32,891 nt of DNA, taken from positions 1 through 32,891 of IMG/VR virus record IMGVR_UViG_3300044835_000065; one strand, given 5' to 3'. The notes below the pieces were generated by a model. The model did no database searches. It was not told where the DNA came from and saw nothing but the letters and a program-made list of their open reading frames with translations. This document shows, one piece after another, positions 1 through 6,295 of this stretch. The DNA is from a virus. The translations under genes and the position numbers were made by a program. Numbering within the stretch: position 1 is the first letter of the stretch; each line of letters begins with the position of its first letter.

Positions 1-348
1 GATGCCGGCCTTCCTCAATAGTTGCCGCACTCGTTCGCCCGATATGCCGTTCTGCGCTCCGATTGCTTCCAAGGTCTGACCCGACCGATACGCCAGCGCC
101 ATAGCGGCGTTGCGTTCAATATTTTGAGGCTTCGGCCCGCGTGACCTGCGACCGGGCGACTTTTCCAGCGCGGCGTTTAGCCGATACGGTTGGCGCGGGA
201 CGCCCGATAGACGCAAGGACGCTCTGACCGTCGGGATAGATACAGCAAACCTTTGGGCTAGATTGTTCAGCGTAATACCTGATTGATAAAAGGCGGCGAT
301 TAACGCGCGTTGCTCGTCTGCCAGCTTAAATGGCCTGCCGCGCATCAT
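1..348 (-). CDS. Partial DNA-binding protein with two helix-turn-helix segments
   Basis: The frame starts at ATG 348-346 (or 345-343) and stays open to the window edge, so the C-terminus is missing and at least 116 residues are present. It begins MMRGRPFKLADEQRALIAAF and has a Hin-recombinase-like HTH at about residues 10-45 (GITLNNLAQRFAVSIPTVRA). A basic linker follows, then a second HTH resembling sigma region 4 at about 85-115 (GQTLEAIGAQNGISGERVRQ). The start overlaps the stop of the upstream HTH gene by ATGA, so the two are probably translationally coupled. A transcriptional regulator or the DNA-binding half of a recombinase are both possible; no catalytic domain can be seen before the edge. 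Confidence 0.72.
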   Translation of the reverse strand, partial: MMRGRPFKLADEQRALIAAFYQSGITLNNLAQRFAVSIPTVRASLRLSGVPRQPYRLNAALEKSPGRRSRGPKPQNIERNAAMALAYRSGQTLEAIGAQNGISGERVRQLLRKAGI

Positions 349-548
349 GCCGCCCGTCCGCTGCGCCGCCGAGCGTAACGCAATGTCGCTCGCAGCTTCG
401 CTATTGCCGATTGAGTCGCCTTCACCCCGCGCAGGTCGTTCGACAGGCGCCAGATATACGGACGACTCAGGCGTGAATGATCGCTGATCGCCGCTTGCGT
501 CATCCCGAGGCGTAGACACTCTCTTACGATATCGTTTGGTGATTCCAT
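345..548 (-). CDS. Small helix-turn-helix regulator, probably leaderless
   Basis: This encodes a 67-residue basic protein starting MESPNDIVRECLRLG. The segment GMTQAAISDHSRLSRPYIWR (about residues 15-34) has the pattern of an HTH, and the C-terminus is rich in Arg. The ATG at 548 was chosen over a longer in-frame start at 656 because the longer version would run through the palindromic operators and has no better ribosome-binding site. No Shine-Dalgarno sequence precedes 548; instead an extended -10 (TGC-TATCAT) lies about 6 nt upstream, which would place the transcript start at or next to the ATG, as in lambda cI from PRM. The gene overlaps the next leftward gene by ATGA. Its position, diverging from the rightward operon, suggests a repressor or Cro-like control protein; the family is not recognised. 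Confidence 0.65.
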   Translation of the reverse strand: MESPNDIVRECLRLGMTQAAISDHSRLSRPYIWRLSNDLRGVKATQSAIAKLRATLRYARRRSGRAA

Positions 549-570
549 GCCGTATGATAGCACTTGATGG
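548..570 (-). promoter_or_regulatory. Leftward promoter, extended -10 and leaderless start
   Basis: On the minus strand the sequence TGC-TATCAT (bases 562-554) matches an extended -10 element. The ATG of the HTH gene begins six bases after it. No good -35 is seen at 17 bp, as is common for extended -10 promoters. The palindrome at 571-584 lies directly upstream, so a bound protein would touch the -25 to -37 zone. Confidence 0.5.
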
Positions 571-584
571 TTGCCGAGCGGCAA
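571..584. promoter_or_regulatory. Operator candidate O1, TTGCC-GAGC-GGCAA
   Basis: This is a perfect 5-bp inverted repeat around a 4-bp spacer, extended by flanking GG and CC to a 7-bp arm (GGTTGCC-GAGC-GGCAACC, 569-586). The same arms and spacing recur at 627-640. It sits in the divergent control region next to the leftward promoter. It could also form an RNA hairpin, but the second copy with a different spacer favours a protein binding site. Confidence 0.6.
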
Positions 585-614
585 CCGCCGTTCGTCGGTT
601 GGTGCGAAAAGTTC

Positions 615-643
615 TTGCGCGAATTGTTGCCTACTGGCAATAT
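615..643 (+). promoter_or_regulatory. Weak rightward promoter candidate
   Basis: TTGCGC (615-620) and CAATAT (638-643) are 17 bp apart and resemble -35 and -10 boxes only loosely. They are suggested mainly because they sit at the head of the rightward operon and are covered by operator O2. Confidence 0.28.
627..640. promoter_or_regulatory. Operator candidate O2, TTGCC-TACT-GGCAA
   Basis: This is the second copy of the palindrome, with identical arms and a different spacer. Its centre is 56 bp from O1. It overlaps the only plausible rightward promoter and lies 32 bp before the first rightward gene, which is where a repressor of that operon would bind. Confidence 0.6.
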
Positions 644-671
644 CCAACCTCATCAACCCGGAGGCTCAACA

Positions 672-1502
672 ATGAATCTCGAATTAAATGAAGCGATCGC
701 CAGCAAGGTGCTGGATACGGTTGACGCCGGACTAATCGCCGGTGTCGGTATTGCGGTCCCTGGTCAAATGTGCGTCGAGGCTGCGGTATGCTATGCCTAC
801 GGCCTGCCGCACGGAGATAGACCGCCGTGCGTTGGTAGCGCCGTTCGCCAGTTCAAAATTCGATTGAATGATGCGCGATGGTCGAGTAACGCCGCGCGTA
901 CCGTTGGAATGCGCGCGCTCGCCATTGCGCAACTCGGCAGCAATGAGATTGACCAGCAAGCGTTCCGCCGGATCGTCGTCGAGCAAACCATTCGGCGGGT
1001 CGTGCCGATGGCATTGCGCGCCGCCGAATCGCGCGCCAAAGAACCGCACAAAGCGGCACTGATCGCAGCCGCCGACCGCTGCGCGAAAGAAGGCACGACG
1101 GACTCGGCGAGCGAAGCGAGGCGAGTTGCAAAATACGCAGCCGCAGCCGCAGCCGCAGCCGCAGCCGCATACGCAGCCGCAGCCGCAGCCGCAGCCGCAT
1201 ACGCAGCCGCAGACGCAGCCGCAGCCGCAGCCGCAGCCGCAGACGCAGCCGCAGACGCAGCCGCAGACGCATACGCAGCCGCAGCCGCAGCCGCAGCCGC
1301 AGCCGCAGCCGCAGCCGCAGACGCAGACGCAGACGCAGCCGCAGACGCAGACGCAGACGCAGACGCAGCAGCAGCCGCAGACGCAGCCGCAGCAGCAGAC
1401 AAAGTACTGACCGTCGCCGCCGACATCGGCCTGCAGGCGCTGATCGAATTGAAATCGCCCGGCGTTGCGTATCTGTACCTGCTTGAGCCGGTAGCGGCAT
1501 GA
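672..1502 (+). CDS. Unknown protein with long Ala/Asp/Tyr repeat tract
   Basis: The gene encodes 276 residues. ATG 672 follows a clear GGAGG at 660-664. The N-terminal 150 residues look globular and mostly helical, with Cys-containing segments near QMCVEAAVCYAYGLPHGDRP. Residues about 156-243 are low complexity: every other residue is Ala encoded by GCA, and the alternate residue is Ala, Asp or Tyr. A normal-looking tail of about 30 residues follows (VLTVAADIGLQALIELKSPG). The tract is made of a tandem hexanucleotide, so length variation would stay in frame. The gene heads the rightward operon and its stop overlaps the next start (ATGA). The family is not recognised; the tract may form a long helix or linker, but that is conjecture. 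Confidence 0.75.
   Translation: MNLELNEAIASKVLDTVDAGLIAGVGIAVPGQMCVEAAVCYAYGLPHGDRPPCVGSAVRQFKIRLNDARWSSNAARTVGMRALAIAQLGSNEIDQQAFRRIVVEQTIRRVVPMALRAAESRAKEPHKAALIAAADRCAKEGTTDSASEARRVAKYAAAAAAAAAAAYAAAAAAAAAYAAADAAAAAAAAADAAADAAADAYAAAAAAAAAAAAAAADADADAAADADADADAAAAADAAAAADKVLTVAADIGLQALIELKSPGVAYLYLLEPVAA
1137..1401 (+). repeat. Degenerate hexanucleotide tandem array (GCAGCC / GCAGAC / GCATAC)
   Basis: About 44 head-to-tail 6-bp units lie inside the first rightward gene, with a few GCAGCA variants near the end. Units differ only in the second codon: GCC (Ala), GAC (Asp) or TAC (Tyr). Larger blocks such as four or five GCAGCC units followed by GCATAC recur, which points to growth by segmental duplication. 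The array leaves several other frames open on both strands; these are by-products. Confidence 0.95.
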
Positions 1503-1705
1503 TCCCGGCGATTTATCACTCCGACGCCCCAGCCGATCCGCTGGTCACCGAACATCAGGACTACGGCCATTTCGTCAGCGTGCGCCGCAGTCAACTGGGG
1601 CAATGGCGCAAGGGCCGGCCGCACTTCGGCGAGGACATGCGCGACGATGTGCGGGACGATCCGACGGAGCGGGATGAGGTTGCGGATGAGGAGGGGGCGG
1701 AATGA
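1499..1705 (+). CDS. Small hypothetical protein
   Basis: The gene encodes 68 residues and starts by ATGA overlap with the preceding stop. The N-terminal half (MIPAIYHSDAPADPLVTEH) may be folded. The C-terminal half is strongly charged with Asp, Glu and Arg, and the protein ends acidic (ERDEVADEEGAE). No family is recognised. It is supported by its tight packing between coupled neighbours. Confidence 0.6.
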   Translation: MIPAIYHSDAPADPLVTEHQDYGHFVSVRRSQLGQWRKGRPHFGEDMRDDVRDDPTERDEVADEEGAE

Positions 1706-1803
1706 ACCTTCAACCCCTACTGTCCTGGCGCCCCGCTTGGTGGCTGCACGCAATCGTATCGTTGAGGGCGCAGAGAGCCATCGCGGAAAAGAACGTGTTT
1801 TAA
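1702..1803 (+). CDS. Mini-protein, 33 residues
   Basis: The gene starts at ATG 1702 (ATGA overlap) and ends TAA at 1801-1803, directly abutting the next ATG. A GGAGGGGG run at 1690-1697 gives a strong ribosome-binding site. The peptide contains Trp-rich LLSWRPAWWLHAIVSL, which is amphipathic or membrane-associated, and a basic tail. Its function is unknown. The good ribosome-binding site and exact packing are the main support. Confidence 0.5.
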   Translation: MNLQPLLSWRPAWWLHAIVSLRAQRAIAEKNVF

Positions 1804-1917
1804 ATGCGGCTAATCCTCCAGCGCTGCGAACGCGAGTTGAAGGGCGTCGATTACGCGATCGAGCGCTTCGAGCGCGATGCGGTGGACGCTGGTATGGAAC
1901 TGCGGAGGCGGGCGTGA
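1804..1917 (+). CDS. Mini-protein, 37 residues, charged helix
   Basis: ATG 1804 follows the TAA of the previous gene without a gap. The product (MRLILQRCERELKGVDYAIE and on) is a charged, probably helical peptide ending in ELRRRA. The stop overlaps the next start (GTGA). No family is recognised. Confidence 0.5.
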   Translation: MRLILQRCERELKGVDYAIERFERDAVDAGMELRRRA

Positions 1918-1982
1918 GTGATCGCGCCGTTGTCTGTCTTGTCATCGCGCTCGGACTCGCCGTCGCGATTTTTATCAACTGA
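1914..1982 (+). CDS. Single-span membrane mini-protein, 22 residues
   Basis: The start is GTG, overlapping the previous stop by GTGA, with CGGAGG about 7 nt upstream. The peptide MSDRAVVCLVIALGLAVAIF followed by IN is almost entirely one hydrophobic helix. It could be a small inner-membrane protein. The size makes this less secure, but the ribosome-binding site and overlap fit the operon pattern. Confidence 0.42.
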   Translation: MSDRAVVCLVIALGLAVAIFIN

Positions 1983-1993
1983 GAGGGGAAGTA

Positions 1994-2179
1994 ATGAGCA
2001 GCTTCACGATCACCGTTACCGAAAACAAGCCGCTGTCCGATTTGATCACGCAGCAGGAACTAGCTGTCGAACGCTATCGGCAGACGGTCGACACGATCAA
2101 CCTGCCAGCAGTCATTGCTGCGATCAATCCGAAGCCGCCCCGCGTGCGCAGGGCGGCGGCGAAGGTGAAGGCGTCGTGA
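1994..2179 (+). CDS. Small hypothetical protein
   Basis: The gene encodes 61 residues. ATG 1994 is preceded by a strong GAGAGGGGAA. The protein starts with a short beta-like stretch (MSSFTITVTENKPLSDLI), continues with a helix containing ERYRQTVDTINLPAVIAAIN, and ends very basic (RVRRAAAKVKAS), which suggests nucleic-acid contact. No family is recognised. The stop overlaps the next start by GTGA. Confidence 0.65.
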   Translation: MSSFTITVTENKPLSDLITQQELAVERYRQTVDTINLPAVIAAINPKPPRVRRAAAKVKAS

Positions 2180-2574
2180 AGGCTTTTGTGGGGGCTCCAT
2201 TCGATCAATGGCGCGATCGATCCGCCGTCGTGATTCGGCATTTTGGTGATATCGGCGACCAGACATGCGGTGTATTCAATATGCCGGTCGGCGCCACGAT
2301 GCTTTTTATCGTCGCATCTACAGGTGAAGGTTGGGATCATGTCTCGGTGTCGCTGCCGAACCGTTGCCCGACATGGGAAGAAATGTCCGCAGTCAAACGC
2401 GCCTTTTTCCGGCGTAATGAGTGGGCCTGCGAACTGCATCCGCCGGAGTCCGATAATCTAAGCTTGTATCCCTATTGCCTGCATATCTGGCGCTGCCAAT
2501 TCGCTGACATGCCGCTTCCCGATTCAATCATGGTTGCGCCGTCGAAGTCGGTTATCGCGAGGATTGCATCGTGA
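2176..2574 (+). CDS. DUF7694-like phage protein
   Basis: The gene encodes 132 residues from a GTG start overlapping the previous stop. The core GWDHVSVSLPNRCPTWEEM at about residues 55-73, followed by KRAFF and by CLHIWRC at about 109-115, matches the pattern of a small conserved phage family (DUF7694-like: GW.HVSVS...R.PTW.EM...K..FF...LHLW). The biochemical role of that family is not known to me. It is coupled on both sides (GTGA overlaps). Confidence 0.78.
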   Translation: MKAFVGAPFDQWRDRSAVVIRHFGDIGDQTCGVFNMPVGATMLFIVASTGEGWDHVSVSLPNRCPTWEEMSAVKRAFFRRNEWACELHPPESDNLSLYPYCLHIWRCQFADMPLPDSIMVAPSKSVIARIAS

Positions 2575-2750
2575 CCCAAAACGAACGGCTGGCAATCGTC
2601 GGCCAGATGACCACCTTTGGGGGCGCCTTCATAAAAACCCTCGCCCAGCTACTGCTGCTCGCCGACGACGACAACACCGCGCGCATCGAAGCGGCATGGC
2701 CCGAGTATATGGCGAAGTATCGCAAGATCGCCAGCAAGGTGCAGCTATGA
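2571..2750 (+). CDS. Small hypothetical protein
   Basis: The gene encodes 59 residues from GTG 2571, overlapping the DUF7694-like gene. It has a helical, Leu-rich centre (AFIKTLAQLLLLADDDN) followed by EAAWPEYMAKYRKIASKVQL. The stop overlaps the next ATG. No family is recognised. Confidence 0.55.
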   Translation: MTQNERLAIVGQMTTFGGAFIKTLAQLLLLADDDNTARIEAAWPEYMAKYRKIASKVQL

Positions 2751-3025
2751 ACCGCGACGATTTTTTCGCAGCCGCATCCGCTGCCAATGCCATCCAGGTT
2801 GCGGGCGTGACGGCTGGGCAGGAGATTGCGCGGCGGGAACTGGAGCCGAAGATTGCCGAGCTGCGGGATGCGCTCGCGGGGCTGTACGGGCTGCTGGAAC
2901 TGCTATCTGGCCGCGACGATGTGCCGCCCGTCATGCGCTGGCGGGAATGGGAATCGAATCACCGCGCGGTTGAAGCTAGGCGGTTGCTGGCGGATTATGA
3001 ACAGCATACCAAGGTGACGGCATGA
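2747..3025 (+). CDS. Hypothetical helical protein
   Basis: The gene encodes 92 residues; ATG 2747 overlaps the previous stop (ATGA). The centre is a predicted coiled coil (ARRELEPKIAELRDALAGLY GLLELL). It directly precedes and is coupled to the exonuclease gene, so it may be made in the same amounts, but no function can be assigned. Confidence 0.6.
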   Translation: MNRDDFFAAASAANAIQVAGVTAGQEIARRELEPKIAELRDALAGLYGLLELLSGRDDVPPVMRWREWESNHRAVEARRLLADYEQHTKVTA

Positions 3026-3711
3026 CCATCACCTATTACAAAGAGACGATTCAAGGCTCCGAGGAGTGGATGGACCTCCGGAAAGGATTGCTGACCGCCA
3101 GCGAAATGCACCTGATTATCACGCCCACGCTCAAGGTCGCGTCCAACGAGAAGGAGCGCGCCCATTTGTATGAGTTGCTGGCGCAGCGGATCACCGGGTA
3201 CGTCGAGCCGAGTTGTGTGAGCGACGACATGCTGCGCGGACAAGAGGACGAGATTGACGCGATAGAGTTGTACGCGAAACGCTACGCGCCCATCCAACGC
3301 ATCGGCTTCATGTCGAACGACAAGTGGGGATTCTCGATTGGATATTCGCCCGACGCGCTGGTAGGCAACGATGGTCAGGTCGAGTGCAAGTCTCGCAACC
3401 AAAAGTTGCAGATCAAGACCTTCATTGAGTACGTTTCGCTGGGCGAGATCGACCCGTCATTTATGATTCAGGTGCAAACCGGATTGCTGGTGAGCGAGCG
3501 CGAGTGGTGTGATCTGATTTCGTACTGCGGCGGCTTGCCGATGGCCACGGTGCGCGTGCTGCCGGACCCTGCGATTCAAGAGGCGATCATCGACGCGGCC
3601 ACGGCATTCGAGAAGCGCATGGTGATCGCTCGGCAAAAGTTCGATGCGCTCATAGCATCCGAGGTGCGGCTGATTCCGACCGTGCGGAAAATTTACGAGG
3701 AAATGGTATGA
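3022..3711 (+). CDS. YqaJ / lambda-exonuclease-like recombination nuclease
   Basis: The gene encodes 229 residues. The motif order fits the YqaJ/lambda exo branch of the PD-(D/E)XK nucleases: QGSEEWMDLRKGLLTASE (residues 11-28), an LRGQEDEIDAIELY helix (71-84), then SPDALV with D111 and ECK with E121 and K123 as likely metal-binding and catalytic residues, and Q150/Q152 in MIQVQTGLL. These enzymes chew one strand of double-stranded DNA ends for annealing-based recombination, working with a ssDNA-annealing partner. The next gene, coupled by ATGA, is a plausible partner. The length is normal for the family. The ribosome-binding site is AAGGTG inside the previous gene. Confidence 0.85.
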   Translation: MTITYYKETIQGSEEWMDLRKGLLTASEMHLIITPTLKVASNEKERAHLYELLAQRITGYVEPSCVSDDMLRGQEDEIDAIELYAKRYAPIQRIGFMSNDKWGFSIGYSPDALVGNDGQVECKSRNQKLQIKTFIEYVSLGEIDPSFMIQVQTGLLVSEREWCDLISYCGGLPMATVRVLPDPAIQEAIIDAATAFEKRMVIARQKFDALIASEVRLIPTVRKIYEEMV

Positions 3712-4373
3712 GCGATATGACTACGGTGATCACCCCTCGTAGCGATCAACTGAACAGCGACGACTTGATCGCCGGCCCCATGACGATCGAGATTACCGGC
3801 GTGACGATTCGCCCCGGCCAAGAGCAGCCAATCTCAATTTCGTATGTGGGCGACAAGGGCAAGCCGTACAAGGCGTGCAAGTCGATGTGTAGGTGTATGG
3901 TCAACGCATGGGGTGCCGACTCCAAGAAGTACATCGGCCGCTCGCTGACTCTCTACCGCGATCCTGCTGTCAAATGGGGCGGCCTAGCTGTAGGCGGAAT
4001 CCGTATTAGTCACATGAGCGACATTGACTCCGCCCTCACGATGGCGCTGACCGAGACACGCGCCAGCAGAAAACCATTTACGGTGCGGCCCCTACTCGCG
4101 CCTAAAGAATCCGCAGCGTCGCATGGATCGGACGGTGCGACGGGATCTGTTGCGACGAAGATTGCCGCGAATCCTGCGCCCGCTGCGGACCTTATCACCA
4201 AGGACCAGATCGCGACGCTTACCACGCGCTGCGCCGACAACGGGATCGCGCTGGATGATCTGAAAGCGGCCGGGAAAATCGAACAGCTTGCAGACATGCT
4301 CGCGGACCGATATGCGGGCGCAGTCAAATGGCTCGACAAGCGGATCGCTGAACGCCAGCAGGCGCAGGCATGA
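3708..4373 (+). CDS. Probable ssDNA-binding or annealing partner of the exonuclease
   Basis: The gene encodes 221 residues and is coupled to the exonuclease by ATGA. The N-terminal half is beta-rich and reads like an OB-fold-type phage protein: MTIEITGVTIRPGQEQPISI, then KYIGRSLTLYRDPAVKWGG and VGGIRISHMSDI. A flexible Ala/Ser/Pro linker (about residues 125-160) follows. The C-terminal helical segment (ITKDQIATLTTRCADNGIAL) resembles the C-termini of phage recombination proteins. I do not recognise a named family with certainty; the role comes mostly from position and general make-up. Confidence 0.6.
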   Translation: MSDMTTVITPRSDQLNSDDLIAGPMTIEITGVTIRPGQEQPISISYVGDKGKPYKACKSMCRCMVNAWGADSKKYIGRSLTLYRDPAVKWGGLAVGGIRISHMSDIDSALTMALTETRASRKPFTVRPLLAPKESAASHGSDGATGSVATKIAANPAPAADLITKDQIATLTTRCADNGIALDDLKAAGKIEQLADMLADRYAGAVKWLDKRIAERQQAQA

Positions 4374-4471
4374 GACTAGCCGCCGTCATGCTGCTCGTCA
4401 CCATCGCCGGCCTGTTCGCGCTATGGGCGCTCGGCTGGATCATGCTGGTGCTGTCGGGCTGGATGCAATGA
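4370..4471 (+). CDS. Single-span membrane mini-protein, 33 residues
   Basis: ATG 4370 overlaps the previous stop, and its own stop overlaps the next ATG at 4468. The peptide has one hydrophobic helix (AAVMLLVTIAGLFALWALGW). Its function is unknown. The two overlaps argue that it is a real gene rather than a gap. Confidence 0.5.
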   Translation: MRLAAVMLLVTIAGLFALWALGWIMLVLSGWMQ

Positions 4472-4974
4472 GATACAACTACGAACGAATGACACAACAC
4501 GACCCCGCGACAGGCTGCTGGATCTGGCTCGGTCGCTTCTACCGTGGCGTTCCCATCTTCGGCAAGACGATGGTACGTCGCGCGCTGTTCCTGGAAAGCG
4601 GGGGTCGCATTCCGCAGGGCGGGCGGGTCACCTTCACTTGCGAGGACTCGCGCTGTGTCGCGCCAGAGCATACCAAGGCGCTGACGCTGCGCGCAATGCT
4701 GGCCGAATGCCACCAGCGCGGCATGGTCTACGACGCGCGTTGGCGAGCGCGCCAGACGGCCGGGCGGCGAAAAAGTCAAGGCGTTGCACTCGACATGGAA
4801 ACGGCGCGGCATATCCGGGCGCGTAGCGCGGGAGGCGTCAGCGCAATGCAGCTGGGTCGGGAGTTAGGCGTCAGTGCGTCTACCGTCGATCGCGTCATCC
4901 GCAACGAAGCATGGCGGGAGCTACCCACGTCACCCCTCGCGCTGATCGCGCACCAAGCGGGGATGCTACCGTAG
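4468..4974 (+). CDS. Degenerate HNH-type protein with C-terminal HTH
   Basis: The gene encodes 168 residues. Residues about 15-70 follow the layout of phage HNH homing-type proteins: GCWIWLG, then RRALFLESGGRIPQG, then CEDSRCVAPEHTKALT, with the zinc-type Cys pair and the PEH box kept. The positions usually held by His in HR.A and in V.H.C are Arg and Phe here (MVRRAL; VTFTCED), so cleavage activity is doubtful. Residues about 112-155 form an HTH of the type found after such domains (GVSAMQLGRELGVSASTVDR). It may now act as a DNA-binding regulator. It ends the coupled run; 55 bp follow before the next gene. Confidence 0.68.
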   Translation: MRYNYERMTQHDPATGCWIWLGRFYRGVPIFGKTMVRRALFLESGGRIPQGGRVTFTCEDSRCVAPEHTKALTLRAMLAECHQRGMVYDARWRARQTAGRRKSQGVALDMETARHIRARSAGGVSAMQLGRELGVSASTVDRVIRNEAWRELPTSPLALIAHQAGMLP

Positions 4975-5029
4975 ACCCGGCCGTTGATTAAACCCCCGCC
5001 GCATTGTCGGCATTCACAGGAGAAGCAGC

Positions 5030-5710
5030 ATGAGCGAACTAGCAGATGTAGCCGGTCACATGAGAGTACGTTTTCTGCCAGACGGCGGGCTGGTGTTGAC
5101 TAACCCGGACGGCACGGATTACACCAACGTCAAGCACGGCTCACTGGACTCGGTTTACGAGTCCGTGCAATTTTTGATCGACGACGCATTGGCGATCAAC
5201 TTCCCGAACGAGATCCGCGTCGACGGGCAGATCGAGCAGGCAGGGGCGCAACCGCCGGCCCTGTTCGGCTCGATTCCCGACGGCAAACTCGCCGGCTGGT
5301 TCCGCCACTTCGACGGGCCGATCACACCGCCGATCACGGTGCCCGCTGTCACCCCGGCAAAGACGGTTGGCGGCAACTGGGCTGTCACGCTCGATTCAAT
5401 CCCGCCGTCGAAGCAGATTCAGTTCTACACCTCGGGCGTCGGTGCGGGCGGGACGATCACGCTGGACATTCCGTCGGCGCCTGGTCGTGTGCGCGGCACG
5501 GAGAAGGCGGGCACTACGACCACCACGCGGCACGTCAAGCAGACGCACGACGGCGCGCTGGTGATGGATCAGGATACCGGGACGAGCCTCGACGGCGTGC
5601 GCATCAGCAACGGGCCGGGCCGCGATCTGATCGTCATCACGATGCCGGGCTACGACGGCTCGTTCGGATTTTGCGATATGACGCTGATCGTCGACTACGA
5701 CAAAACGTAA
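5030..5710 (+). CDS. Hypothetical phage protein, beta-rich
   Basis: The gene encodes 226 residues, with ATG 5030 after AGGAG (5017-5021). No family is recognised. The N-terminus may be helical or mixed, a Pro-rich stretch follows (DGPITPPITVPAVTPAKTV), and the C-terminal half looks like a beta domain (QIQFYTSGVGAGGTITLDIP). The last 24 residues, ITMPGYDGSFGFCDMTLIVD and on, recur in a 55-residue gene at 6115-6282. The gene is followed by a stem-loop at 5724-5748. Confidence 0.68.
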   Translation: MSELADVAGHMRVRFLPDGGLVLTNPDGTDYTNVKHGSLDSVYESVQFLIDDALAINFPNEIRVDGQIEQAGAQPPALFGSIPDGKLAGWFRHFDGPITPPITVPAVTPAKTVGGNWAVTLDSIPPSKQIQFYTSGVGAGGTITLDIPSAPGRVRGTEKAGTTTTTRHVKQTHDGALVMDQDTGTSLDGVRISNGPGRDLIVITMPGYDGSFGFCDMTLIVDYDKT

Positions 5711-5723
5711 CCCAACCCTTCAC

Positions 5724-5748
5724 CAGCCGCCTGCAATGCGGGTGGCTG
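5724..5748 (+). other. Intergenic stem-loop
   Basis: CAGCCGCC (5724-5731) pairs with GGTGGCTG (5741-5748) with one G-U pair, loop 5732-5740. It lies just after the stop of the upstream gene. There is no T-run after it, so it is not a canonical terminator; an mRNA-processing or stability role is possible. Confidence 0.45.
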
Positions 5749-5783
5749 CCTGAAAGTGGTTGCGTAACTGATTGGAGGGAATG

Positions 5784-6125
5784 ATGGCTATAGAGCAAAT
5801 GCAGCATTGTTTCAACTGCGGCGCAGAGCTTGGTGTCTATAAGCAGTTGCCGGGCGACTTCGATACTTGTGGTCGGGCTGATTGCGCCCGCGAGCAGCGA
5901 GCAATTTTCCGGCAGCAGCGCGAAGAAGCGCACGAAGCTCTTGCGGAGAACGCGACGCTACGGTACGCATTGTCAATGCTCGCAGACGCCGTGCGCACCG
6001 TGGACTGCCCCTGCTCTGTGGGTGAGCGCGACAGCGGCCATCACATCGACTGCTACATGCCGCGACTGGCGTTGGAGATGGAGTCTGTGCGCGCCGCGCT
6101 GAGTGGAGATACTGATGAGCTTTGA
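5784..6125 (+). CDS. Zinc-ribbon plus coiled-coil protein
   Basis: The gene encodes 113 residues. ATG 5784 was chosen over 5781 because GGAGGG (5774-5779) is then at better spacing. An N-terminal Cys4 site is formed by C9, C12, C29 and C34 (HCFNCG...DTCGRADC), typical of a small zinc ribbon. A charged coiled coil follows (EQRAIFRQQREEAHEALAEN). A second possible metal site lies near the C-terminus (DCPCSVGERDSGHHIDC, residues 74-90). The metal binding is inferred; no enzyme domain is visible. The next gene starts inside its last codons. Confidence 0.62.
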   Translation: MAIEQMQHCFNCGAELGVYKQLPGDFDTCGRADCAREQRAIFRQQREEAHEALAENATLRYALSMLADAVRTVDCPCSVGERDSGHHIDCYMPRLALEMESVRAALSGDTDEL

Positions 6126-6282
6126 TGAACAACCGGACGGCGATCAGCATGGCGAGTGCGCCGCTGAGATTCGCAGATTGACCGACGAAAACGAGCGGCT
6201 GATCAAGATCACGATGCCAGGGTATGACGGCTCGTTCGGCTTGTGTGATATGTCCATCATCTGCGACTGGGACAAGAACTGA
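6115..6282 (+). CDS. 55-residue chimeric mini-gene carrying a duplicated C-terminal module
   Basis: ATG 6115 overlaps the end of the zinc-ribbon gene by 11 bp. The first 30 residues form a charged helix (AAEIRRLTDENERL). The last 24 residues (ITMPGYDGSFGLCDMSIICD and on) match 18 of 24 residues at the end of the 226-residue protein at 5030-5710. The frame and stop are intact, so it may be expressed. It looks like a remnant of a second copy of that gene whose front has been replaced, or a compact derivative of it. Confidence 0.6.
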   Translation: MSFDEQPDGDQHGECAAEIRRLTDENERLIKITMPGYDGSFGLCDMSIICDWDKN

Positions 6283-6295
6283 TCCGCCTACCCGA

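Noticed and set aside
853-1500. Long open frames on both strands over the hexanucleotide array (Pro-Gln, Arg-Leu and Ser-Ala repeats)
   Set aside because: They arise because the 6-bp unit lacks stops in several frames. Only the frame with a ribosome-binding site, normal flanking sequence and operon overlap is kept.
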